This document shows positions 9,957 to 19,195 of a stretch of DNA of 64,000 bases, one piece after another; the stretch's first letter is position 1; each line of letters begins with the position of its first letter. Made by a program: the position numbers and the translations under genes. Source of the stretch: Channallabes apus (lineage: Eukaryota; Chordata; Actinopteri; Siluriformes; Clariidae); assembly GCA_030522415.1 (NCBI GenBank), contig CM060121.1, forward strand, positions 680,001 to 744,000, given 5' to 3'. The notes under the pieces were generated by a model, which made no database searches, was not told where the DNA came from, and saw only the letters and a program-made list of their open reading frames with translations.

Positions 9957-12470
9957 TCCACTAATTATAATTTACAGACCTCCAGGGCCGTATTCTGAAT
10001 TTCTTAGTGAATTTGCAGATTTCATCTCAGACCTGGTCATTTCTGTAGACAAAGCGTTAATTGCCGGAGATTTTAACATTCATTTTGAGAATCCAGAAGA
10101 CCCTCTGAGAACAGCATTTATGTCCATACTGGACTCAGTGTGTAGTAGGACCCACTCATAATTGATGCAGATGTTAACCTAGCCATGTCAGATCAAACCA
10201 TCAGTTTTCAAACCAATAATTAAGAATCCTGACCTCGACCCCTGTCAGCTGTCCAATTACAGGCCAATATCAAACCTCCCCTTTATCTCTAAGATTCTGG
10301 AAAAGATAGTAGCGGAGCAGCTATGCTCATACTGTATCTACATAGAAATGGCATACATGAACTGTATCTGTCAGGATTTAGGCCTCATCACAGCACAGAA
10401 ACAGCACTCGTTAAAGTAGTAAATGACCTCCTATTGGCCTCTGATCAGGGTTGTGTAACTATGCTTGTATTACTCGACCTCAGTGCAGCTTTTGACACTA
10501 TTGATCATGCTATTCTTCTTCACAGATTAGAAAATGTAGTAGGAATTAAGGGTACAGCCGTCTCCTGGCTCAGATTCTATTTGACCGATCGTTATCAGTA
10601 TGTAGACTTAAATGGTGATTATTCTGCATCTTCTCTAGTGGAGTTTGGTGTTCCGCAGGGTTCAGTTTTAGGCCCACTGCTTTTTTCCCTTTACATGCTT
10701 CCTCTGGGCAACATAATCTGTAAGCATGGTATTAGTTTTCATTGTTATGCTGACGACACACAGCTATACGTCTCAACAAAACCTGATGAGAAAAACCAGC
10801 TTACTAAAGTTGAGCAATGTGTGCAGGACATAAGAAATTGGATGCTAATTAACTTCCTCCTGCTTAATCCAGATAAGACAGAAGTTCTTGTCATAGGACC
10901 GCATACAGCTAGAAGTAAAATCTTAGATCACACCGTAACTTTAGATGGCCTTTCTGTTCCGTCAAGTGCAACAGTAAAAGACCTTGGCGTGATTATAGAT
11001 TCGAGCCTTTCATTTGAAGCTCATGTAGATAATATCACCAGGATAGCATTCTTTCACCTCATAAATATTGCCAAGATAAAAAATATATTGTCGCTAAACG
11101 ATGCAGAAAAACTAGTTCATGCTTTTATCCCTTCTAGGTTGGACTATTGTAATGCCTTACTGTCTGGTTGTTCTGTTAGGTGCATAAACAAGCTTCAGCT
11201 AGTCCAGAATGCAGCAGCGAGAGTCCTCACTAGAACCAGAAGATATGAGCACATCACCCCTATCCTATCTTCACTACATTGGCTCCCTGTGAAATTTCTC
11301 ATTGATTTTAAAATACTACTCTTGACATATAAAGCATTAAATGGTCTCGCGCCGCAGTATCTGAGCGAACTGCTAGTGTCTTACGATCCGCCACGCCTAC
11401 TTCGATCAAAGGATGCAGGCTGCTTGTCAGTACCGCGTATTATGAAAACTATAGCTGGGGGCAGAGCTTTTTCTTACAAAGCTCCAAAATTATGGAATAG
11501 TCTTCCAAATAGTGTTCGGGACTCAGACACAGTCTCAGTGTTTAAGTCTAGGCTCAAAACCTATTTATTTAGCCAAGCATTTTTATAAATAGATTTGCCA
11601 TAAGGTAAAGGAGCAGATCTGGGGGACTCATGGACGTAGAGTATTATGGTGAACTGGTATGTTTAGATGCTGTCTTCCTCACTCTCATTTGATCACTCAG
11701 GTTTGTTGATGGTGAGGTGATTGTTTGCTTTACATCTCAGTTCCCCCTCATGTTTGTGTTTCCTTCTGGCTCTCCCTTTTAGTTATGATGTCATAGTTAG
11801 TCCTGCCGGAGTCCCTGCTTGCACTCTACAGTAAATATACATTCACATTATACATTGTGACTGTGACCATACCTAATTGCAATCTCTCCTCCTCTTCTCT
11901 TTCTCTTTCCTCTCTCCCCCTGTCTCCCCCTTTCACTCTTTCTCTCTCTCTCTCTGTCGAGCTACACATGTCATTCCTGAGCTGCCAGTGATCCAGACTC
12001 CCTCTGCCCTCCGGACCTGTCTGATCCATCCTTGTGCCCCGCTTCTGGTTGGAGGTCTCGTCGCATGGATGCCCCGTGTGTCTCTTTGGGATGCGTCTGG
12101 TGTCTGGTGATGATTCTATCTACTTAGAAGATGGTTCTGGCCTCGACTGGTGTTGTCAGCTGTTTCTCTGAGGACTTGACAATTCGATAGTTCAGGACTG
12201 GAACTTTCTACAAGTCTATCTGAGTCTCCAATAACTACAGTACTGGACTCCATTTTAACATCAATTAACATCAACTATTATAGCTGAACTGCTGCCACCT
12301 AACACTGTATAAATGCAGATAATTTCCTGCTATCTGTTTCACCCAGATGAGGATGGGTTCCCTGTTGAGTCTGGTTCCTCTCAAGGATTCTTCCTATTAC
12401 CATCTCAGGGTAATACTCACTGTCGCCCGCGGCTTACTCACCAGGGACTATCTGACCATTTAATTTTCCC
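9957..12470 (+). mobile_element. L2-type LINE ORF2 remnant with 3' UTR
   Basis: 9,957-10,140 encodes an APE-type endonuclease piece (IYRPPGPYSEFLSEF, ALIAGDFNIHFEN). An internal deletion follows, then the start of the reverse transcriptase ([20 protein letters not shown], near 10,250), and after a frameshift near 10,325 the long RT ORF. The 3' UTR runs to about 12,470 and loses the usual L2 tail. The ATG-proximal endonuclease residues are absent. The element cannot move on its own. Confidence 0.8.
10323..11588 (+). pseudogene. L2-type LINE reverse transcriptase fragment
   Basis: The 421-codon open frame has RT blocks in order: [36 protein letters not shown] (first catalytic Asp), [30 protein letters not shown] (catalytic YADD), [15 protein letters not shown], then the L2-type C-terminal part ([49 protein letters not shown]). 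The catalytic motifs are intact, but the N-terminal join is frameshifted and the endonuclease is deleted. The annotated start is only the first in-frame codon after the frameshift, not a real initiation site. Confidence 0.85.
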
Positions 12471-12666
12471 ATAGGAAATAATGAACACTCAAATTATTTG
12501 TTCTACAGCCCAAAAAATAAATACATAAAAATAATTAACACAAAATATAAAGTAAAAATTAAACAAATTAACCTCCACTTTAAAATAACATAAAAATAAA
12601 TCCAGACAGATAAGTGTTTCCGTTTGTGCACGCAGGCGCTGAGTGTGTGTGTAAAATGTGTGTGCG

Positions 12667-12699
<33 letters not shown>

Positions 12700-13562
12700 T
12701 AACGGAGAGACCGTTTTTAAAACCGTCTAAAAATTAGCAAGGAACATCGCTAGTCACACTCGCGTGAGCGCATACTAACGGAATCACTGCTGTAAAGTAA
12801 AACAACAAAAAACAAATTAACCGGCTCCTCACCTTTGAAAACAATCGCGACAGAGAAGAGTTGCTGTGTGTTTGTTTGGGAACCTGAGAGAAGGGGGAAC
12901 CTGAGTGAATACACACACACAGCGCATGTGTGTGCATTCACCCAGCAGGGGAGACGATTACCTACAATCCTGCAGCGCAAGAGAGAGAAAAACCGTTGGC
13001 TCAGTTGTGATAACGTGACGCTCGGTGTCAAAACAAGACACGCATGCGTTATACATGATGCTCGGTGCTCGTAAATCAAGACCTGCTCGTTTTCCAAGTC
13101 AACATTCATTAAAAATCTTTGCTCGTCTTGCGGAACACTTGCAAACCGCGTTACTCATAATCCGAGGTTCCACCGTACTAAGTCATGTTTTGCTTGGGGA
13201 TCAAATACTTATTTCCCTCATTGAAATGCAACTTAATTCATAACATTTGTATCATGTGCTTTTTTTTCTGGATTTTGGTTGCTATTCTGTATCAATCCTT
13301 TACCATAAACCTATGATAAAAATTATAGACCCTTCATTTCTTTGTAAGTAGACAAACTTAGAAAATCTGTAGGGGATCAAATACTTATTTCCCCCACTGT
13401 ATATGGACTTGTCGAGTCGTTCTCCCTGATTAGTAGTTGTGTTGTTTAGACTGTTATTATAAAGTTTAGAGGAACAGCTAGTGATTTATTCATTATAACC
13501 ACAGAAGTGGGTGGATTGGAGGGTCGGAACAAAGTCTGAATTTCTGATTCTGTATTTGGATC

Positions 13563-13929
13563 GGGCGGCGCGGTGGTGTAGTGGTTAGCACTGTCGCCTT
13601 GCACCTCCAGGGTCTGGGTTCGATTCCCCGGCCAGGCTTGATTCTTTTGAGTTTGCATGTTCTCCCCGTGCTTGGTGGGTTTCCTCCGGGTACTCCGGTT
13701 TCCTCCCACAGTCCAAAGATATGCCGGTTAGGCTAATTGGCATTCCTAAATTGCCCGTAGTGTGTGATTGGGTGTGTGAGTGTGTGTATGTGTGTGTGCC
13801 CTGCGATGGATTGGCACCCTGTCCAGGGTGTACCCCGCCTAGTGCCCGAAGTCTCCTGGGATAGGCTCCAGGTCCCCCGCGACCCTGAACACAGGATTAA
13901 GCGGTATAGAAAATGAATGAATGAATGAA
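13563..13929 (+). mobile_element. tRNA-headed SINE (DANA/mermaid-like), full length
   Basis: A 367-bp unit is flanked by a perfect 12-bp target duplication, TGTATTTGGATC (13551-13562, 13930-13941). The head has pol III boxes: A-box-like TAGTGGTTAGCAC and B-box GGTTCGATTCC (13617-13627). The body has the standard fish words CATGTTCTCCCCGTG, TTTCCTCCGGGTACTCCGG and GATAGGCTCCAG, and it ends in (GAAT)n. Partial minus-strand relatives lie at 24,042, 28,450 and 29,598. Confidence 0.88.
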
Positions 13930-14107
13930 TGTATTTGGATCAAGCGGAGAGAGTCACGTGGGATTCCGATTACTTAGTTATTGTTCATATTAGCGAAGGC
14001 GATGGAAGCACATTTAACAAAACAATAGTTGCTTCTGTTGTAGAATCTGATATATTAGCGTTTTGTCTGTAGTTATGTACAGTAGTTGTTTGAGCAGTTA
14101 GTTTTAT

Positions 14108-14425
14108 AGTGCAACCTCGGATTACCAGTAATGCAGTTTACGAGTGTTCCACAAGACGAGCAAAGATTTTTAATAAATGTTGACTTGGAAAATGAGCAAG
14201 TCTTGGTTTATGAGTTCCGAGTATCATGTATCACGCATGAGCTTCTTGTTTTGACACTGAGCGTCACGTGATCACAACTGATTCACAAACTCACAACTGA
14301 GTTTTTCTCTCTCTTGCACTGTGGAATTGTGGGTAATCGTCTCCCCCGCTGGGTCTTAGTGCTCGTTTCTTACTGGTATAATCAACATCCGTGCACGCGT
14401 GTACTGTTAACTATAACACTGTGAC

Positions 14426-14466
<41 letters not shown>

Positions 14467-15170
14467 CATATTTTATTTTGTGTCTGTGTGCGCCAGATTA
14501 TGTTATGTTATTTGTTTGTAAATTCTGGCTAGTTTCCCCTTCCACAAGCGACTTTAATTATATGAACAAACTAACTTTACAATGCTGAAACAAGGAGCAA
14601 AAAAGGGGTTCCGCCCTTTAAACAGCTCCTCCAATCATCATGCAGCAGCCCAGCGTCCTGGCCCGCCCACTGAAGCTGAGCTTCCCTGGAAGTGACGATT
14701 TTGGTGCACTTATCCAATTACCGTCCAGCTTTTCTGCAGTGAAAAAAGCTCCTCTGTGCTGCCCGTAGAGCTCCAGTGAAGCTGGGCTTCAGGAGGGTTT
14801 AACACGCTGTGCTGCACGGAAAAGACAATAACATCAAACAATCTACAATAAATACCTGATTCTGAACGAGCTAGTTATGAAGTTGAATGCATTCTAACGC
14901 ACTTTTATTAAAACCAATACAAATACGACAGTGCAGGAGGCGGAGCTTCCCTTGTAGTCTTAGAGCAGCCGCCACTGACACACACACACACACACACACT
15001 CTCTCTTTCTCTCCTCTCTGCTCTACACAGAAACACTGCTCTGTCGTGATTCTATTCAAAGGTAAAGTTCAGGTTAATTTGTTTTATTTTTACTTTACAG
15101 CAGTGATTCCTCAATCGAGTGTCATTAAAGGGATTTATTGTTTATTTTTCAGATAAAACAGTGTTTCCGT
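14108..15170 (+). mobile_element. Second Tigger-like copy, one end only, with an inserted block
   Basis: 14,108-14,370 matches the reverse complement of 12,938-13,175 (terminal GCAACCTCGGATTACC through GACGAGCAAAGATTTTTAAT to GGGTAATCGTCTCCCC). 15,020-15,115 matches the next part of that arm (TTTACTTTACAGCAGTGATT). Between them lie a TG repeat (14,429-14,461) and an unclassified block at about 14,590-14,975. The opposite end is not found. Confidence 0.6.
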
Positions 15171-15703
15171 TGGGTTTGTTTTTGTGACATATCAGGACAT
15201 ATTTATGAATACACATCAATAAAGTCAGGACATGTAAAAGTCAGGACCAAAATCGATGTCCTGATTTTTCGGAGCATTTAATTTCACTGCTTCCTCCATC
15301 CCATTCCACAGGAAGATACTGGAGCAGATAGGGAATCGTATATAGAACAGTAGGATAATACAATAATACTTCATAAAATAATAGCAAAAAATGCAAGTGT
15401 AAGAACTTGTGTGCATGTAAGAAATGTGAGTATTTCTCTTAAAAGTCCAGGGGCCTCATGTACAAAGACTTGCGTTGAATTCATACTAAAACATTGCGTA
15501 CGGACAAAGCTGTAAATGTGCGTATGCAGTAAAAAAATCTGATGTATGAAACACTGCGTACGCGGAATCCCACGCATATTCTCTTTGTACAGTCGAATTA
15601 ACATGAAATTGAGCGCACGTGCACGAGCGCAAAACCCCTCCCTGCCTCCTCCCCCGTATAAATATGGTAATGACTCCACTTTGGCAAAACCAAACAAAAA
15701 AGC

Positions 15704-15839
15704 AATGGCAAAAGCAAGCAAGAAGAGAAACTTCACAGAATGTGAATTGGAGGTGCTCCTATCTGAGGTAGACCGGAGAAAAACTGTGTTATTTGCAAGT
15801 TTGTCCTCCGGAATTAATAAAAAAATTAAAAAAACTTAG
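15704..15839 (+). pseudogene. Harbinger Myb/SANT-like DNA-binding protein, truncated
   Basis: Reads MAKASKKRNFTECELEVLL then SEVDRRKTVLFASLSSG before a stop after about 45 codons. The pattern KKRNFT..ELEVLL..V is the start of the Myb-like accessory protein of Harbinger elements. The remaining helices are lost in an internal deletion. Confidence 0.6.
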
Positions 15840-15844
15840 CTGGA

Positions 15845-16838
15845 ATAATATCTTTAAATACATCACTCACCAAGAAGCCACCCATCGCGCACCCTGCCAC
15901 CTTGGAGCCTCATCCCAACCATGCTGTTTGTGAGGATGAATGAATCATGAGTTGACCCAGGCCACCTTGCCACAATATTTGTTAGGCGCATTTGAGCAGG
16001 GCCGGTTCTAGACCTGACCATATGGGGGGGCAGTCAGAAATTGTTTTTCCCCAGATCATGCGACGGGGGCGGGGGTTGCGCATGCTGCAGCCTGTGAAAT
16101 CTAATACCGTATTGTGTAGTGTCCCTTTTTAGGTGGATTTTTCCGCTAACGCAGATCATTTTATCAACTTGTTATAAATTCATTTTGTGAGCATATTAAC
16201 ATGTGCTTTCTCAACATTTAAAATATTTTATTTGAGAGGGCAAGACATTTAGTTGCCCCCTGTTCAAACAGAAGCGGCCCTGTTTGAGCATCACATATTA
16301 TTTGCACATTTATTGAATGGAAATGTTTCCGATTCACGTATGCAAATTCGTCTTCAGATGGCGCCTTTATAGCAATGTGCGTGCAGTCGATGGTTCCGAT
16401 TACATTAGGAAAACCGGCGATCGCTGCAAATTGCGCTTTAATGTTTGGCTGGTCAACTGCATGGTATGGAAACCTTATATACCTGCTAGACATACGGATG
16501 ATCCCGTCCCATACAGCTGGCACTGCACGGCTCAAAGACGACTGGCTTAACCCCGAGCGGTCTGCCAGTTCCCTTTGGAAAGAACCAGTTGCCAGGAAAC
16601 CAAGCGTTGTCAGCACCTGTAAGGGAACGGGTAATGCGTGGCTCCTCGCTGTCTCTCTTTCCAAATTTGGACCCAACTCAGCACAGAGCTCCAGGAGGAT
16701 AGCTCTTGGAAATCTGAAACGGCTAATAAGCCAGTCATCATCATGGGCCAGAAAATCACTGTGATCCCTAAAAACGCGTTCCCTTCAGATTCGGCCATTA
16801 ACAATGTCCTCTAATAAGGCCAACACTGCCATTGCCAT
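15845..16838 (-). pseudogene. Harbinger transposase, interrupted
   Basis: Starts at an ATG at 16838-16836 (MAMAVLALLEDIVNG). One in-frame TGA lies at 16787-16785. The frame is then open through the family motifs LISRFRFPR, LATGSFQRELADRSGLSQSS, FPNVIGTIDCTHIAI (first catalytic Asp) and NRKHFHSINVQIICDA. The frame is broken by the hAT insertion and resumes at about 15,990 with RWPGSTHDSFI (second Asp) and GWLLGE, after which the C-terminal Glu block is deleted. The TGA could derive from a CGA codon by CpG decay. The relative HARBI1 is a domesticated host gene, but nothing suggests that here. Confidence 0.75.
15999..16282. mobile_element. hAT-like MITE inside the Harbinger transposase
   Basis: Ends GGGCCGGTTCTAG (left) and GGGCCGCTTCTG (right, reversed) are inside an 8-bp duplication, TTTGAGCA (15991-15998, 16283-16290). 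Deleting the block restores the transposase reading frame across the junction. The element is about 284 bp with no ORF. Confidence 0.8.
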
Positions 16839-17813
16839 AGACTAAGGCTTGTATACATTTGCAATTGCTTTTATATGTTCTAAATCACATAATTGGTAGA
16901 AAAATATTGTGTCAATTAACCCATTTTATCAATTATAAATTAATAGCAATGTTTTTCACATGTGTTGGGGCGATATTTTGTAGTGTGCAATTTAACATAA
17001 TTGCCTCTAGGAGTCGCCAACGGAAATAAAACAAACACACACAAGAAGAAATACACGTACGCCAGTCATGAAGTTGGTGTGGAAGAACGCACATTTTCAC
17101 GTTAATTTCACTGTTAGTAAATCCGACCGTGAGCGTGAAAACTGGCGTAAGCAAAGTTTTTGTGCGTACACAGCGTTGATACATGAGGCCCCAGGTCATT
17201 TGAATAAAGAACCACTTAATGACTACAGAGACACTTAATATTCAACACCATGCCGTCTCCATCTCCCTCAGGTAGAGGTGTGTTTGCTAGCATGTCCATT
17301 GATAAAGGATGCTTTACACTTCAATACCGTGGAGAGTAACTTTCCCAAGAGGAGAGCCGGACAAGACAGAACAGATACAGAGAAACAGAAAATACCTTCT
17401 TATTTGATTTTGATTGGAAGACAATGGTGGTAAGCTTTGGGAATCATTTTGACTGACTATTTTTAAATTACTTATTTAAAAGAAATGTAATGTTTTTTCC
17501 TCTATCCAATTTTAGCATTGATGCCCCAAAGAAGATGGTTCACTTGGCAGACTAGTGAACGATGACAATGGCACAAATTTTATAAGTGCAAATCGTGAAT
17601 TGAAGCAAGCACTAAAAAACCTAGATCAAAGCAAAATCCATAACACACTTGTACAGGATGGAATCAAGTGGAGTTTTAATCCTCCTCATGGAGCGCACCA
17701 CGGTGGAGTCTGGGAGCGTTTGGTGCAGCAAGTTAAAAGGACCCTATGTTCTGTCACTAAGCAACAAATACTGTAGTTGGTGACGAGGCCCTCCATACAA
17801 TATTCTGTGAAGT

Positions 17814-18184
17814 TGTCATGCACACTCAACCTGCGCCCGGCACTAGGACCCGGAAGTAAGGCGGGCGTCAAACCAGGAAGTATAAAAGAGGTAAACAAAC
17901 GATAGTACAACGCTCAGTCATTGAGTTCGCCCGATGTCGTTTCGGAATCGTTCACCAAACCGTGAGTACTCACTATCTTGGTATTACTTTCTGATTGAGT
18001 GTGTGTTTATAGGACGCGGGTTAGATTGTGTCTTTCCCTTGCTCTCCTTTTATGAGAGTCCTTAAAACAAACAGCGTGATTATCCTGCCTACTCGTGTTC
18101 TTCCGCGTTTGGGTTTACCATTCACGCAACAAAGGGCTAACCGCTAAGCTACGTCTTCTGATCATCCCAGGTTAGTTCGTGACA
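17814..18184 (+). repeat. 5' LTR of the chromovirus
   Basis: Contains the promoter: TATAAAAG at 17881-17888. Some 23-30 bases downstream is GCTCAGTCATT (17912-17922), the predicted RNA 5' end and self-primer. It differs from the 3' LTR at about 17,839 (G/A), at the TTTACCATT/TTTACTATT site and at the CCCAGGTTAG/CCCAGTTTAG site. Confidence 0.92.
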
Positions 18185-18185
18185 G

Positions 18186-18196
18186 AATGACTGAGC
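18186..18196 (+). promoter_or_regulatory. Primer-binding site, self-priming type
   Basis: AATGACTGAGC is the exact reverse complement of GCTCAGTCATT in the LTR and begins two bases after the LTR end. The gag ATG (18187) lies inside it. No long match to a tRNA 3' end is apparent. Confidence 0.75.
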
Positions 18197-19195
18197 CTTC
18201 CGCGGTAAACCCAGCGGATCATGCGCACCTCTGCGATGTGGTAGATCAGCATGCCGTGCTTATCGATAAGCTAACCGGAGAGATCGCTAATCTGAGCCGG
18301 GGCCTCCAAGACCTCGCGGCCTTGCGCCGTGAGGTGGCGGAGCTCCGGCAGGAGAACGCGGATCTCCGCGCGGCTGTCGCTAGCGCGGCTAGCAGGCCTC
18401 CCGTCGCGGCGGCCGCGACTCCGCATCCCCCCCCCCCCCTTCTTCTGATGTGTTTATTTCTCTACCAGATAAATGGAATGGCATAGACGGGAGATGTGAT
18501 GTATTCTTAACAGCGCTCGATCTGGTGTTCGAGTTTAATTCCACCAAGTACTCCACCGATCGGCTACGCATCGCTCTCCTGGTCTCCTTGCTAACAGGGC
18601 AGGCAGCTGAGTGGGCCACGGCAGTTCTCAAATCGGATTCTGATACCGCCCACTCTTATAATGAGTTTACCCGCCAACTTCGATTGACTTTTGAACACCC
18701 AGCGGGCGAGGTGGAGACCGACTCCAAACTCTACCATCTGCGACAGGGAGGATCGCCGTGCAGACCAGCTGGGGAGACGCCGCGCTCCGGACATCCTTCT
18801 ACGAGGGACTGGCTTCACGAATCAAGGATGAGCTCAGCGGGCGAGAACTCCCCGCCACCCTCGAAGGACTGATCCAGTTAGCTCTGTGCATCGATCAGCG
18901 CCTCCTGTCTCGCCCGAAGCCAGCCCCAACGACCCTGCCGCCTGCACCCACCTTCTCCTACACCGCCCCACGACCACCTGACGTCTTCACTAACACCCGT
19001 ATGGAACCAGTCGGATCTCCACCTCCTGCCGTGGTTGACACGGGAGCCGGGGAACCCATGCAATTAGGACGCGCCTCCCTGACCGTAGCCGAACGCGAAC
19101 GCCGGTTCCGAGAAGGGCTGTGTGCCTACTGTGGGTCGGCGTCACATCACCGGGCGATCTGCCCACTGCGCCCGGGAAACGCCCAGCCCCGGTGA
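18187..19195 (+). pseudogene. Chromovirus gag, two frame breaks
   Basis: The ATG at 18187 opens a coiled-coil N-terminus (frame 1) that shifts frame at a 13-C run (18427-18439). The capsid-like part follows in another frame (18,450 to about 18,750: LPDKWNGIDGRCDVFL, LTGQAAEWATAVL). A second break near 18,750, apparently with loss of a dozen or so codons, moves it to a third frame (to 19195) ending in a zinc knuckle, [14 protein letters not shown] (CX2CX4HX4C). Gag packages the RNA in related elements. The C-run break could be a sequencing or assembly error, but the second looks like a real deletion, so this copy is probably not autonomous. Confidence 0.8.

Larger units (their letters stand above)
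8602..13175. mobile_element. Tigger/pogo-like unit with TA target duplication, inserted in the Tc1 copy
   Basis: The left end is CAGTGGAACCTCGGATTA and the right end, reverse complemented, is CGGTGGAACCTCGGATTA. Both are flanked by TA (8600-8601, 13176-13177), and removing the unit rejoins the Tc1 sequence exactly. The right arm (about 12,470-13,175) is Tigger-type non-coding DNA that matches 14,108-14,370 and 15,020-15,115 in inverted order. The left arm is only about 30 bases before L2-like DNA. No Tigger transposase is present, so this is a deleted derivative carrying LINE sequence. Confidence 0.75.
8095..13399 (+). mobile_element. 5'-truncated Tc1-like transposon, split by a 4.6-kb insertion
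   Basis: The left part (8,095-8,601) encodes the C-terminal half of a Tc1 transposase with clear family motifs ([28 protein letters not shown]). The right part (13,176-13,399) continues the same coding end and 3' UTR and finishes with the Tc1 inverted repeat (reads GATCAAATACTTATTTCCCC, ending CACTG before TA). The last acidic residue is Asp where family members have Glu, and stops and frame breaks are present, so the copy is dead. The 5' half and left inverted repeat are missing. Confidence 0.85.
15448..17194. mobile_element. PIF/Harbinger DNA transposon, deleted
   Basis: Terminal inverted repeats are CAGGGGCCTCATGTA (left) and CTGGGGCCTCATGTA (right, reversed). A 3-bp duplication GTC (15445-15447, 17195-17197) flanks the 1,747-bp element. 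It carries the two divergently placed genes of the superfamily: a short Myb-like ORF on the plus strand and a DDE transposase on the minus strand. Both are damaged, and a hAT MITE sits at 15,999-16,282. Confidence 0.85.

Noticed and set aside
13563..13635. Stand-alone tRNA gene
   Set aside because: A and B boxes are present, but they belong to a SINE head with a body, tail and target duplication, and no cloverleaf acceptor stem is seen.
16218..16676. HARBI1-like domesticated gene
   Set aside because: It sits between Harbinger inverted repeats with a target duplication, has a stop, lacks the C-terminal catalytic block and is split by a MITE.
18187..18196. tRNA primer-binding site after the Gypsy LTR
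   Set aside because: No convincing match to a tRNA 3' end (it lacks TGG at the start). The exact match to the LTR RNA start explains it better.
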